A stretch of DNA of 31,556 nucleotides from CAYLNH01 sp964384625 (GCA_964384625.1 CAYLNH010000057.1:1-31556); one strand, 5' to 3'; positions 7,514 through 17,275 are shown, counted from the first letter of the stretch. Notes: generated by a model not told the origin, from the sequence alone. A program made the numbers and translations.

Positions 7514-10500
7514 CTACTCCAGTCGAATCAGGCGCACGCCGTAGGGGAACAGCGGCACAGACAGTTTGCCGGTTTGCGCGTTGAATTTCATCGGGCCCTG
7601 CCAGCCGTTCGGATCGCGCATCTTCTTCGCGATCTTCGCGTTGTCCTCGAAACCGAGATCCATGCCGTCATCGTCGTCTTCGGCGAGGGCCGCTTCCATC
7701 GCGTCGTCGACGGCGTCGGCCTTCGGATGTTCGACGTCAATCGCGCCTTTGGGGCGGACGCCCAGTTTGTCGAAGTCGAACTCGATCACGACGCGGTTGT
7801 CTTTGCGGTTCCAGGAGCAGAGCAGCAGGAGAAGCTTGCCCTTGCGTTTCAGCAACAGCCACTTACAGGCATCGTCGCTGACCGTGATCGGCGGTTGGGG
7901 CTGCCAGTAGTTGTAGACCGTGCAATCGTCGCGGCCGTAGCCGAATGTCGACAGGGATTTCGGCCATTTCTGCCCGCTCCATTCCATCCGGATCTCATGC
8001 ACGGCAAAGCCCGCCCAACGGGTGCGTTCGGCCAGTTTCCGGTTGGTCTCGGACGCTTTGACGCCCTTGTTCTCAGTGTCGGAGATCGCCATCGGGATGC
8101 AGCCGGTCTGCAGCCCGGTGCTCTCAACGCGCAGCAGTTCCGGGGAGAACTTGGCCTGGAACGGGCGCGCGCCGAACTTCCATTCCAAGTCCAGGTTGAC
8201 CTCGTTGAACGATTCCCACGGGATGATGTGCGCGTTGGTCATGTGGATCATCATGATCTGCGGCGTCTGCGGCAGGCGCAGTTGCTGGTGCAGTACCCAG
8301 ATGCGTTTGAGATAGTCGCGTTTCGCCCAGAAGCAGGTGGACGGCTGGATCTTGCCGTCCTCACGAAAGAACGCCGTGGTCAGGTACGGATTGTTGGCCG
8401 GTGTCTTGACGAAGGCATTGTCGAAGTATAAGCCCACGCTGCGCTTCAGCCATTTCGCCCCGAACCAGCAGCAGAAGTCGACATAGCTCGGAACTGTAGC
8501 GCCGGAGCCGAAGTACCATTTCCAATGCCCCGGTTCCGTCACCTTGGTCCCGAAGCGTTCGTGGAAGTTCTGGATCTCCTTGAGCATAGTGTTGTGCACA
8601 TCCCATGAGTTCCGGTAGTACGGATGCTCTTCGCAAAACGTGGTGGTCGCCCGGAACTCGTCGAAGTACGCGGTGAAGTGGTCCTTGGATCTGCCGCGGC
8701 TGACCGCGATCTTCACCAGGTTACGAAACGCATCCCGCAGTTCCCTGGTCGCTCCCTCGTGGCTGCAGTTGCGTTCCACCCAGTTCTCGGCAAAGGCCGA
8801 AGCGTCGACCTTCTTCCCCTGCCGCAGTTCATAGAACTTGTCGAACGACGAAAAGTCCTTGTTCATCGGATACTTCGCGGCGAAGGTTCCGGGCAGCCCG
8901 AAGTAGTGACCCATAGTGAAGTCGATGCCGCGTCGCTCCGGCCGGCCGATCGCGCGCCAGTCCTTCGGCATCGGCTTGGCCGGACTGGCCATCAAACCGA
9001 ACACAATCGTTCGCGGCTCCTTCAATATGATCGGCTTCTGCACCAGGTGCACCCGGAAATGCAGCACACCATCCTTCCGCACCAGCGTCTGACAAGGCGG
9101 CTGCTTCTTCCAGTCCATCACCCAGCCCTTCTCGTTGTCGGCGAACCAGCTCAGTCCCCGCTCTTCCGCGCCGAACCAGAAATAGTGTTTGAAGTTCCCC
9201 GGCCAGTTGCCGTCGCGAAGCTTCTTCGAATTCCAGACCTCACCGGCGCCGCGCGGGATCTTGCCGGCGGGATTGCTGCGGATGTTGGTCTTGAGCACAT
9301 GCCAGAGCGGCGCCATGTCGTCCTTGATCGGCACATCGAGCACCAGCGACTGGATCGCCGCCGGCCCGGCCGGCGCCAGCGTGAGTTCCACCTTCATGCA
9401 GCCGTCGTACTCGGTCGTGCAGCGCGTGCTGATGTTGCCGGCAGCGTGCTTGGCCGCACCGGCATAAACGACTTCGTGGCCGGCGGTACTCGTGAACGCG
9501 CCGCCGCCCTGGAGCGGCTCGCCGTTGAGCAAGAGTTGAATCGGACCGGCCAGGAGTTCACGGTAATCAGTTTCGTTGCCCTTCGCCTGCACCGCGTCCC
9601 ACAGCCCCAGGCTGCCCTGCCGATATTTGCGCATGACGACTTCGACCGTTCGACCATCAACGCGGATGGCTTTGAACGGCGGCAGGACCTCCCTGGTGAT
9701 CCCCAGTTTGTTGTGTTCCCACTCAAACTTCTTGCGCGCAAACCAGCGGACGTATTCCTTCTCACCGGCCGGCAGGCGAACAAAGACCTTGTACTTGCCG
9801 TCCGCCAACGCGCCGACCGTGACGGTGCCTTCGCCGTGCCGGTCGATCCGCGTTTCACGCTGGACGACGCCACGACCAGCGGCATCTGTCACGCGGACGC
9901 GTACCGGCCGGAGCGTATCCACGTCCGGTCGCTGCAGCAAGCGCCACTGCAGACGGCAGCCGGCGTCTCCGCGGAATTCGCGATACTGCAGCCGCAATGT
10001 GCGTGTTTCACCTTTGGCGAAGTTGACGACGGCCGTATTCGACCCCTTCTTGCCCCACGTATCGATGATCGCTTCGTCGTCGAGCAGTAGACGCACGCCA
10101 TGATCATTGGCGACGGCGATTTCGTATTTTCCGGCATAGGGGATCGGACCGAGGACTCCCTGCCAGACGACGCCGAAATAGTCTTGCGGCACGTTGTGCA
10201 GGGGTGAGTCGCGCCAGGCAAACGAGACGCTGGGATCCACGCGGGTGAGGATCGGCGTGCCGTCGCATTCTGCATTGTCGAAGTACTCTCCGTGCAGCCC
10301 CGGCCTGCCGTCCGCCGTCCGCAGGAAGTCGGACCGGATGACGCCCCGTTGCCAGAGCGGCTGGAAGACGAAACGGAGCATCTGCGGATAGGGATAGAAG
10401 GCCATTCGATACGGCGGCGACTCGACATCGTCGGCAAAGGGCGGCGGCGGCACGTCCAACGACAGAGTTGCTTGCTGTTTCAGGGCGCCCTGGGCATCGC

Positions 10501-12364
10501 GATAGAAGAACGTCAATTCCGTTTTCGTGCCGTCCACGGCGCTGCCGTCCAACAGCCCCCAGGCGCGGTTGTCGTGGATCCGCGGCAGCGTTTGCTCGGC
10601 GCCGGCGCCGAGTTTGACGCCGACCTTGCGGATCTCTTCCTGCTGTAGAACGGTGGTGTCCACGAACACCAGCCGGCGGAGCGGGTCCATCGCTGCAGCA
10701 TGATGCGCATACGGCAACGCCTTCACTGCCAGTTCCGGCACGTACCGGGCATAGGTATTGCGCACCTCCGGCGGCGTCAGGGGCCGGGCGTAGAAACGGA
10801 CTTCGTCAACCAGGCTGCTGCGTTTGCGATCGACCACGCGTCCCTGTTTCCACGGGAAGCCGTGACCGAAAAGAATGCGGCTGACCTGATGAGCGGCCGG
10901 CGGCGGCAACGCGCGCACCACCAGTTCCTTCCCTTTGTAGCGCTCGCCGTTGAGATAGGTCCGGGCGATCCCGTGATCGAAGGTGACCACCACGTGATAC
11001 CAGCGCCCCGGCTGCAGGATGAGCTGCGGCTCGCCGATCTCCGGCCACATCACATGCGCGGCGATGGTCAGCAGCCAGTGATCTTTGCCGCCCTTGCCGC
11101 GACTGCCGACACCAACGACCGGCGCCATCTCCAGCGGCGGCTGTTCGTGAATCTGTTCTTTGCGATAGCGCAGTTTGCCGTTGTCCCAGTCGTGAGGGCT
11201 GAACCAGAACTCCAGCGTCCCGGAACGCGCCGACAGCTGTTTGGGTACAGCGGTCACCGGGTTGGGCCGGCCCGGGCCCACAATGGCGGCGGCGCCGTGA
11301 ACACCGACCGCCAGCCGCGATTTCTTCGCCGCCGCTGTCATATCGACGTGCAACACCTGATCGCCGGCGCGCCGCACGGCCGGCGGACCCGACGGGAAAT
11401 CCTTCCCGGCGGACGCCGCGAAGCGCTCCAGTGTGTGCTCGTAGTAGAGCCGGCCCTGACTGGAAACGCGGATCTCGTCGACATCACCGGCAAATCCCGC
11501 AGTGCGTTGGTGATTGTTGCCGATCCAGACGCCGCCGCTGAGCTGCTTCATGCGGCTCAACAGGTCGCGGTCGCTGTGCGCTTTCAGAATCCGGCCGTTC
11601 ACCACGAGTCGCAGTTGCGGCGAATGCTCCGGTGCTTCGCGCTGAAACCGGCCGATCGCGCGGGGACCAAGGCCGTCCTTGCCGAAATCGCTGGTGCCGT
11701 ACAGCGAGCGCAGTGACGTGGACCCGGGGACGACTGTCACGCCAACGTGCTGCCAGCGCTTCGCCACGATCACACCGGCATCTGTCTTCACCACCAGCTT
11801 GCCGAAGGTCGCCTGCAGTGCGCCGTCCGCCAGAATCGACACCGCCAGTGCCGGCCGACCCGGGAGATGGAACAGGACCCCCTTGCGGGCGGCGGGCCGG
11901 AACCAGGCCTCGACGCCGAACTGGCCGCGGCGGCGCAGACGCTGGTACGTCGGCGTGACAATGGCGCTGTCCTTGCCCTGCAGTCGGATACCGTCGCCGA
12001 AACGACCGGCCGTCGGGCCGCGTGTGAACGAGCCGATGACGAACGCCGGGGACGGGTGGGTCGAAGCGTCAGCCAGCTCCGTACGTTTGCCTTCGGCCAG
12101 GTCGGGGGCGGTCTTGCCGACGCCGCCGAGCCCCGCGCCCAAACCCTTGTCGTCATCAAGATCGCCTTCGAGATCGTCAAGCGCGTCGTCGGCGGACTGA
12201 TCCAGGTGAAACAGGCCTTCGGTCGGTTCGTCCGCCGCATATCTCTGCCAACAGCGCGAATAGAGGCGATACGACTTGTTCGGGTCGTCATAACCCGCAC
12301 TCGACAGCGACAAGACGAACAGGCCGCCGGCGAGTACGGTCGTGAATTTCCACAGATGTTTCAT
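7514..12364 (-). CDS. Secreted LamG-LamG-PA14-DUF6067-type glycan-active protein, 1616 aa
   Basis: A signal peptide (MKHLWKFTTVLAGGLFVLSL) is followed by an acidic Asp/Glu/Gly stretch (about 54-80). Two concanavalin-like LamG modules follow: about 120-310 (GVEAWFRPA, VDEIRVSS) and 370-545 (LEFWFSPHDWD, LVDEVRFYARPL). Next is a PA14 module at about 689-815 (GLHGEYFDNAE, YEIAVANDHGVRLLLDD). A core from about 870 to the end matches the 1129-aa neighbour closely (GAEERGLSWFADNEKGW, FGLMASPAKPMPKDWRAIG). That core resembles the DUF6067 glycoside-hydrolase-like family; Asp1315 in GLYFDNAF is conserved in all three paralogues here. Near residues 1550-1576 an acidic insert (AEDDDDGMDLGFED) is absent from the 1129-aa paralogue. 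The ATG at 12364 forms an ATGA overlap with the upstream stop and has TGGAG 8 nt before it. It probably binds and processes extracellular polysaccharide. Confidence 0.82.
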   Translation of the reverse strand: MKHLWKFTTVLAGGLFVLSLSSAGYDDPNKSYRLYSRCWQRYAADEPTEGLFHLDQSADDALDDLEGDLDDDKGLGAGLGGVGKTAPDLAEGKRTELADASTHPSPAFVIGSFTRGPTAGRFGDGIRLQGKDSAIVTPTYQRLRRRGQFGVEAWFRPAARKGVLFHLPGRPALAVSILADGALQATFGKLVVKTDAGVIVAKRWQHVGVTVVPGSTSLRSLYGTSDFGKDGLGPRAIGRFQREAPEHSPQLRLVVNGRILKAHSDRDLLSRMKQLSGGVWIGNNHQRTAGFAGDVDEIRVSSQGRLYYEHTLERFAASAGKDFPSGPPAVRRAGDQVLHVDMTAAAKKSRLAVGVHGAAAIVGPGRPNPVTAVPKQLSARSGTLEFWFSPHDWDNGKLRYRKEQIHEQPPLEMAPVVGVGSRGKGGKDHWLLTIAAHVMWPEIGEPQLILQPGRWYHVVVTFDHGIARTYLNGERYKGKELVVRALPPPAAHQVSRILFGHGFPWKQGRVVDRKRSSLVDEVRFYARPLTPPEVRNTYARYVPELAVKALPYAHHAAAMDPLRRLVFVDTTVLQQEEIRKVGVKLGAGAEQTLPRIHDNRAWGLLDGSAVDGTKTELTFFYRDAQGALKQQATLSLDVPPPPFADDVESPPYRMAFYPYPQMLRFVFQPLWQRGVIRSDFLRTADGRPGLHGEYFDNAECDGTPILTRVDPSVSFAWRDSPLHNVPQDYFGVVWQGVLGPIPYAGKYEIAVANDHGVRLLLDDEAIIDTWGKKGSNTAVVNFAKGETRTLRLQYREFRGDAGCRLQWRLLQRPDVDTLRPVRVRVTDAAGRGVVQRETRIDRHGEGTVTVGALADGKYKVFVRLPAGEKEYVRWFARKKFEWEHNKLGITREVLPPFKAIRVDGRTVEVVMRKYRQGSLGLWDAVQAKGNETDYRELLAGPIQLLLNGEPLQGGGAFTSTAGHEVVYAGAAKHAAGNISTRCTTEYDGCMKVELTLAPAGPAAIQSLVLDVPIKDDMAPLWHVLKTNIRSNPAGKIPRGAGEVWNSKKLRDGNWPGNFKHYFWFGAEERGLSWFADNEKGWVMDWKKQPPCQTLVRKDGVLHFRVHLVQKPIILKEPRTIVFGLMASPAKPMPKDWRAIGRPERRGIDFTMGHYFGLPGTFAAKYPMNKDFSSFDKFYELRQGKKVDASAFAENWVERNCSHEGATRELRDAFRNLVKIAVSRGRSKDHFTAYFDEFRATTTFCEEHPYYRNSWDVHNTMLKEIQNFHERFGTKVTEPGHWKWYFGSGATVPSYVDFCCWFGAKWLKRSVGLYFDNAFVKTPANNPYLTTAFFREDGKIQPSTCFWAKRDYLKRIWVLHQQLRLPQTPQIMMIHMTNAHIIPWESFNEVNLDLEWKFGARPFQAKFSPELLRVESTGLQTGCIPMAISDTENKGVKASETNRKLAERTRWAGFAVHEIRMEWSGQKWPKSLSTFGYGRDDCTVYNYWQPQPPITVSDDACKWLLLKRKGKLLLLLCSWNRKDNRVVIEFDFDKLGVRPKGAIDVEHPKADAVDDAMEAALAEDDDDGMDLGFEDNAKIAKKMRDPNGWQGPMKFNAQTGKLSVPLFPYGVRLIRLE
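7517..7521 (-). promoter_or_regulatory. Ribosome binding site supporting the TTG start at 7509
   Basis: On the minus strand TGGAG spans the last sense codon of the 1616-aa gene and its stop, 7 nt before the TTG. No ATG or GTG start lies near, and the first in-frame ATG pair is about 40 codons in, inside conserved N-terminal sequence. This makes TTG the best start. Confidence 0.6.
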
Positions 12365-14424
12365 CGGACTGGCTCCAGTTTCGCATTCGTTTCGCCGGCT
12401 CGCGCGATCAGCCGCAGGGGTTCCCCGCGCGCCCAGATGCGTTCCACTTCCAGTGCCTCCCAACCGGCCGGCAACGCCGGCGGACGGACGCACCAGGATG
12501 CCGGTGCGCCGGGGCCGAGCTGCAGCCCGCCAAAGCCAAGCAGAGCAGCCGTCAGAAAGCCGCCCTGACCGGTGACGAAGTCCGTTACATTCGTCAGCCA
12601 CGGTTGACTGCTCAGCTTCGGCGAAGCCTCGACAATCTGCATGAACGGATCGATCACGCGATCGGCAATCCCGGCTTCGAGCGCGCGCAGCGCTTCGTCG
12701 CGATCGCCCATCATCGCCGCCCAAACCGCACAGTACGAACTCGACATCGGCATGCCGTAGTAGCTGCTCATGGTCTTGTGAAAAAAGCTCCGGGTAGCCC
12801 GGTCGACATCCTCGCCACACGAGATGCCAAGTGGAAACAGGCCCCACATGGGTCCGACCGACGCGCGGCTGTCAGTCTGCAGCGGAAAATCTTCGAATTG
12901 GACCAGGGTGCCCTCGTCCGGGTCGATCGGCATGAACAGGTTCTCGGCGATCTCCTGCCAGACGGCCGGCGCCGGTTGCCTCATCTCGGCGGCACACCAC
13001 ACGGCTTCACGCAACGCGACCTTGGCGAAGAAGTGCATCTGCACGTCGTTATTGACATCGTGGTAGGTTTCGTTCGGGCTGGCCAGGTGCAGTGTCTCAT
13101 AGCCCCGGTCGGTCTTGGTGACAAAGCTTGTGATCCATTCGGCTACGCCTTTGAGAATCGGCCAGCCGGTTTCGTGCATGAACAGTCGATCATCCGTTGC
13201 GTGCAGGTATTGGCCGATCGCGACGGCCACGGCCGGGTTGATGTGAAACTCCCGCGCGCTGTTGTAGTAGTTCGTGACTTCCTCGCCGCAAAGGCCGCTC
13301 TGCCAGGGGAACTGGATACCGCGATAGCCATGCATCCGCGCGTTGTGCGCGGCCATCTCCCGGCAACGGCCGCGATACGCCATCGATGCCTTCGCCGCAT
13401 CCGGAGCAGTCAGTGCGACCGCCGGCAACATGAAGCTCTCATAGTCCCAGAAGACGTGGCCTTTGTAGTTACGGTCGGCCAGACCGAACGGCGCGATGCC
13501 GGTCAGCGAACTCCGATGAATCGTGCTGTGCGTATAGAAGAAACAGGAATCGCTGATGTCCTGCCAGCGGTCTTCGGCGCCGGCAAACACCGGACGCCCC
13601 TTCCAGAGATCGCTCCATGCCGCCCGATTGTCGGCACGCAAAGCATCGAAACCGTGCCAGCCGGCGTTCGCCACCATTCGCGCCGCCTGCCAATGCGGCT
13701 GGCCGTGCATCAGGCTGGGGACCGCAGAAGCAATCTGGTCCATCGTGTACTCCACCCCGGGCTTTGCCGCCAGACTGTAATTGGTCAGCGCCAGATCCGT
13801 TTCGTGACCATAATCGTTCCGCCGGCGATCCTCCAAGTCGTCGCTGCTCAAGATCGAATCATAGGCAATCCCAACCGTCGAGAGACCGCCGGGACTCCGC
13901 CAGTGGACGATCGCGTCACGATCCCGACCCGGCCGCGGTTGATCCGGACGCCCGGCCATCACGCGCTGCAGCAAAGTTCCCATGGCGCCGCGCCAATCAA
14001 TCTTGGCCTGCACCACGAGCTCACAGGGCTGGTCAACGCACACCGTCGTGCGCTGCAAAACCACCATCGGCTGTGTTCGACTGCAGAACGTCAAAACCGT
14101 GACCGCCGCCGTTGCGGCCGGGCCGCGGACCCGGAAAACGCTGGTCAACTCGCCGCAGGAAAAGTCGTAGCGTTGCTCGACGAATTCGGCCCGGTGCGGA
14201 TACGCGCTCAGCCACCAACCGTCCAGCGCCAGATCGCAACCCAACGGATACGGTATCGGAAGCATCTCCTCAACGCCGTCTTCCGGACCAACGCCGACGT
14301 AGCCCTGGACGAAAGCCGTGTCCGCCAGAAACGGGATCCGCGGCACGCGCAAGCCGATAACGCCATTGGCCAGATAAGCCGCAGGATCTGACGGGGCGGG
14401 GTTCGTATACGTGTATGTCTTCAT
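12361..14424 (-). CDS. GH65-like glycosidase or phosphorylase
   Basis: This 687-aa protein fits the GH65 plan (hydrolases and phosphorylases of alpha-glucosides, and relatives). The N-terminal beta-sandwich begins with ANGVIGLRVP. The (alpha/alpha)6 barrel contains GHVFWDYESFMLPAVALTAP, RGIQFPWQSGLCGEE, FHINPAVAVAIGQYLHATDD and SPNETYHDVNNDVQMHFFAK. Glu452 in SPNETYH corresponds to the catalytic acid of GH65 (GPDEYH in phosphorylases). I cannot decide between hydrolase and phosphorylase without a structural alignment of the phosphate-binding loop. No signal peptide, so probably cytoplasmic. The start at 14424 has no obvious Shine-Dalgarno, but only 14 nt separate it from the upstream sulfatase and the fold begins immediately. 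It overlaps the next gene by 4 nt. Confidence 0.82.
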   Translation of the reverse strand: MKTYTYTNPAPSDPAAYLANGVIGLRVPRIPFLADTAFVQGYVGVGPEDGVEEMLPIPYPLGCDLALDGWWLSAYPHRAEFVEQRYDFSCGELTSVFRVRGPAATAAVTVLTFCSRTQPMVVLQRTTVCVDQPCELVVQAKIDWRGAMGTLLQRVMAGRPDQPRPGRDRDAIVHWRSPGGLSTVGIAYDSILSSDDLEDRRRNDYGHETDLALTNYSLAAKPGVEYTMDQIASAVPSLMHGQPHWQAARMVANAGWHGFDALRADNRAAWSDLWKGRPVFAGAEDRWQDISDSCFFYTHSTIHRSSLTGIAPFGLADRNYKGHVFWDYESFMLPAVALTAPDAAKASMAYRGRCREMAAHNARMHGYRGIQFPWQSGLCGEEVTNYYNSAREFHINPAVAVAIGQYLHATDDRLFMHETGWPILKGVAEWITSFVTKTDRGYETLHLASPNETYHDVNNDVQMHFFAKVALREAVWCAAEMRQPAPAVWQEIAENLFMPIDPDEGTLVQFEDFPLQTDSRASVGPMWGLFPLGISCGEDVDRATRSFFHKTMSSYYGMPMSSSYCAVWAAMMGDRDEALRALEAGIADRVIDPFMQIVEASPKLSSQPWLTNVTDFVTGQGGFLTAALLGFGGLQLGPGAPASWCVRPPALPAGWEALEVERIWARGEPLRLIARAGETNAKLEPVR

Positions 14425-14438
14425 GGAAACTGTGGGCT

Positions 14439-15875
14439 CTAGCTTGGGTTCGGCGCGTACGCCTTGATACGAATGTCATACTCCAACAACGCCTCGCGGT
14501 GCCGTTGGATCTCAGCCTGACAGGCATCGTCGCCGATCAGGTTCTCCAATTCATAGGGGTCCTTCTCCAGATCGTAGAATTCAAAGAACAGCGGCCGTTT
14601 GCGATCTCGATCCAGAACAGCGATCAGCTTGTAGCCCTCGGAACGGACCATCGCTGTGTACTCGGCGCACTTGCCCATCGCCCGCCAGTGTTCGGAAAAG
14701 ACGAACTCGTTGCCGGCGACGCTACCGGCGAGGATGCCCTCGGAACGATCTTGCCCGGGGCAACGGCAAAGGTGCTCGTCGACACCGGCCAGACCAAGCA
14801 CCGTCGGCAGCATGTCGATCTGTTCGATCTGTCCGGACACACGTTTACCCGCAGCGACGTGACCCGGCCAATTGACAATGAAGGGTACCCTGGTGGCGCC
14901 GTCGTACATCAGGTGTTTCTGAAAGCGATGGTGTTCGCCCATGAAGTCGCCGTGATCCGTGGTCAGGCAGATCAGGACGTCGTCGCCAAGTTTCAACCGG
15001 ACCTGATCAATGACCCGCTGAATGTTATCGTCCATATGCCGGATCAAACCGGCGTACTGCGCCCGGATCGCTTGAATGGTCTCGTCGCTGATACCCTCTT
15101 CCGGAGCGCCGTGCAGTTGTTCCAGTTGCTGCCGCATCATCCGGTGCTTCTTGTCCAGTTGCGCCTCGGTTTCCCGCGGCGGCACCGGCATGTCTTTGGG
15201 ATCGAACATCGTGTCATACGGCGCCGGCGGGCAATACGGACTGTGCGGCGCCACGAACGACAGGTACAGAAACAACGGCTGATCGGTTTCGTGGTTGTCC
15301 AGGTAATCCACCGCGGTGTCGGCCAGGAACGTACTTTCACAATGCTCATCATCGAGACGACATCGTCCCCAATGCAGGCGGTCCTTGTATCGGCGTTTCT
15401 CCGGCTCGTCGTCGACGTCGACGGCATACGCCAGGTCGTCTTCGTCAACGCCCTGTTCTATCAGCCATTTGCTGTAGATCGAGTACTTCCGTCGCGCCGG
15501 GAAGGTCCCATCGTGCAGCAGGACTTCCCGGAAACCAAACGGTTCCTCCGGCGGATTATGATGCAGCTTGCCGATCGCAACCGTGTGATAGTTGTTCTTG
15601 TTAAAAGCATCCAGCAGCGACGGTACCGCCGGATAGGCGCCATGGTTGTTGGTCAACGCACCATGGTTGGAAACATAATTCCCGGACAGCAGGGAATACC
15701 GCGCCGGCGTACAGATCGGACACTGGGTGAAGGCATTGTCAAAGCACATGCCCTCAGCAGCCAACCGGTCCATCGCCGGTGTCGTATCCGCAGGAAATCC
15801 GTAGCAGCCCAGGAAGTCGGTCTTGAGCTGGTCGGTGTTGATAAAGAGTATGTGCGGGTATGTCGTTCTATTCAT
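14439..15875 (-). CDS. Type I sulfatase (formylglycine-dependent), CTPAR signature
   Basis: This 478-aa sulfatase of the alkaline-phosphatase superfamily removes sulfate esters from, most likely, a sugar. The sulfatase signature is CTPARYSLLSG with Cys55 as the residue to be oxidised to formylglycine. Metal-site residues include Asp15-Gln16 in ILFINTDQLKTD and Asp307-His308 in TTDHGDFMGEH. The order NTDQ / LGCYG / TPAMDRLAAEG / CTPAR is typical of bacterial S1 sulfatases. The frame is open further upstream, but the protein homology begins at ATG 15875 (MNRTTYPHILF), which overlaps the preceding sulfatase stop by 8 nt. With that start there is no signal peptide, so a cytoplasmic location is suggested. 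No formylglycine-generating or anaerobic sulfatase-maturating enzyme is in the window. The S1 subfamily, and so the substrate, is not determined. Confidence 0.92.
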   Translation of the reverse strand: MNRTTYPHILFINTDQLKTDFLGCYGFPADTTPAMDRLAAEGMCFDNAFTQCPICTPARYSLLSGNYVSNHGALTNNHGAYPAVPSLLDAFNKNNYHTVAIGKLHHNPPEEPFGFREVLLHDGTFPARRKYSIYSKWLIEQGVDEDDLAYAVDVDDEPEKRRYKDRLHWGRCRLDDEHCESTFLADTAVDYLDNHETDQPLFLYLSFVAPHSPYCPPAPYDTMFDPKDMPVPPRETEAQLDKKHRMMRQQLEQLHGAPEEGISDETIQAIRAQYAGLIRHMDDNIQRVIDQVRLKLGDDVLICLTTDHGDFMGEHHRFQKHLMYDGATRVPFIVNWPGHVAAGKRVSGQIEQIDMLPTVLGLAGVDEHLCRCPGQDRSEGILAGSVAGNEFVFSEHWRAMGKCAEYTAMVRSEGYKLIAVLDRDRKRPLFFEFYDLEKDPYELENLIGDDACQAEIQRHREALLEYDIRIKAYAPNPS

Positions 15876-17235
15876 GAATCCAGAAGACCTCTTCGTTGGC
15901 CTGCAGCCAGGCGTTCCACTCGTCGGCGGCCATCGTCGAACCGTGATTGGAGAGTTGATCCCAGGTGACGGTGCGGCCGCCGGCATTCAGCGGGATGTGC
16001 CCCTGCAGCAGGGGATCGTCGGTATCCTCCATCCATTGGCGCAACCGCTTCTGCAGGTCTGCTTTGATCTCCGCATGGTCGTCACACTCCGCCAGATTAT
16101 TGCTTTCGGTCGGGTCGAAGGTCAGGTCATACAATTCTTCGCGGGCTTCTTCGCGTTCCAGCCAGCCCTGTTCGTCCCAGATGTCCCGGCTGTCGCACGG
16201 CGCCTGATTCGGCGGCACCGGAATCCGTCGTTGATAGAAGTGGCGAATGTATTTCCAGCGCTTCGTGCGGATGGCGCGCATCGGCTGATACGCAGCGTGG
16301 TAGTTCACTTCACCGTACACCGCATCGTTGACTTCCTCCGCGTCGCCGTCGACCAACCGCATCAATGATCTTCCCTGCAGCCAATCGGGATGCTCGCATC
16401 CGACAAAATCGCAAAGGGTCGGGAAGACATCGACATGACTGACCAGCGACTCCAGCACCCGGCCGCCGCGCCAGTTGCTGTCCTGCGGCCCGCGGATCAT
16501 CAGGAAGACGCCCAGGCCGTCGTCCCGCAACGTGCATTTCATGTGCGGAAAATCGATCCCATGGTCGGTGGTGATCACGACGACCGTATTGTCGGCCAGC
16601 CCGGATGATTCGAGTCCGGCCAGGATCACGCCGAGGTTCTCGTCCAGTTCGGCGGCGAGCCGTTTGAAGCCGGCAAACTCGCGGCGCACCCGCGGCTCGT
16701 CCGGCAAGCACGCCGGACCGCGCTGCCAGCGTGGATCGTCCCGCGGCAAGCCGTCGGGGAAATCCCGCTGCCGCCGATGGCAGGCGCTGAACCCCACTTC
16801 GAGATAGAACGGTTGCGCCGGCGGCTCCCGGAACAGTTCAGCGGCGCGCTCTGCCCAGGCGTGCTCGCCGATGGCTTCCAGGATATGATGATAGCCAATG
16901 CTCTCGGTGCCCTCCGCGCCCGGCGCCAGATGCTGGCCCCCGGTGAAGTACGACGTGTAGCCGGCATCGTGCAGCGTGTGAATCCAATGCTGTTTCATAT
17001 CGGTCAGGCCCCAGCCAAGATGCGCCAACCCCAGCATTCCCGAACTGTGCGGCGCCTGCCCGGTCAGCATCGCCGCCCGGCTCGGCGAGCACGTGGGATT
17101 CATGCAAAACGCGTTGCGGAACACCACGGCGTTCTCAGCAAAACGCTGCAGGTTCGGAGTGGACACGGGATAGCCATACGGCTGAATCCAGCGGCCGGTG
17201 TCGTGACTGTTCAGATAAATGATATTCGGTTTCAT
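15868..17235 (-). CDS. Type I sulfatase (formylglycine-dependent), CSPSR signature
   Basis: This 455-aa sulfatase differs from its downstream neighbour: it starts with PNIIYLNSHDTGRWIQPYG, a variant with His11-Asp12 at the first metal site, as seen in sulfamidase-like bacterial sulfatases. The signature is CSPSRAAMLTG with Cys49 as the predicted formylglycine. The second metal site is Asp224-His225 in TTDHGIDFPHMK. The C-terminal half includes RTKRWKYIRHFYQR and LYDLTFDPTESNNLAE, the usual tail domain. The start is ATG 17235, where homology begins; a GTG nine codons upstream (17262) is also possible and neither has a clear Shine-Dalgarno. No signal peptide is present. With the next sulfatase it forms a translationally overlapping pair of different subfamilies, suggesting two sulfate positions on one glycan. 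That last point is inference. Confidence 0.92.
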   Translation of the reverse strand: MKPNIIYLNSHDTGRWIQPYGYPVSTPNLQRFAENAVVFRNAFCMNPTCSPSRAAMLTGQAPHSSGMLGLAHLGWGLTDMKQHWIHTLHDAGYTSYFTGGQHLAPGAEGTESIGYHHILEAIGEHAWAERAAELFREPPAQPFYLEVGFSACHRRQRDFPDGLPRDDPRWQRGPACLPDEPRVRREFAGFKRLAAELDENLGVILAGLESSGLADNTVVVITTDHGIDFPHMKCTLRDDGLGVFLMIRGPQDSNWRGGRVLESLVSHVDVFPTLCDFVGCEHPDWLQGRSLMRLVDGDAEEVNDAVYGEVNYHAAYQPMRAIRTKRWKYIRHFYQRRIPVPPNQAPCDSRDIWDEQGWLEREEAREELYDLTFDPTESNNLAECDDHAEIKADLQKRLRQWMEDTDDPLLQGHIPLNAGGRTVTWDQLSNHGSTMAADEWNAWLQANEEVFWIHE

Positions 17236-17275
17236 ACGGTTCAGGCTGCAGTTAATTGTCACGCCGTGCCGCGGC

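Noticed and set aside
6674..9701. Identical 18-mer AGGACCTCCCTGGTGATC at 6674-6691 and 9684-9701
   Set aside because: Both copies encode ITREVL in the same frame of two unrelated proteins. Similar AGGAGGTCC strings occur at other EVL sites in the window, so shared codon choice is the simpler explanation than a functional repeat.
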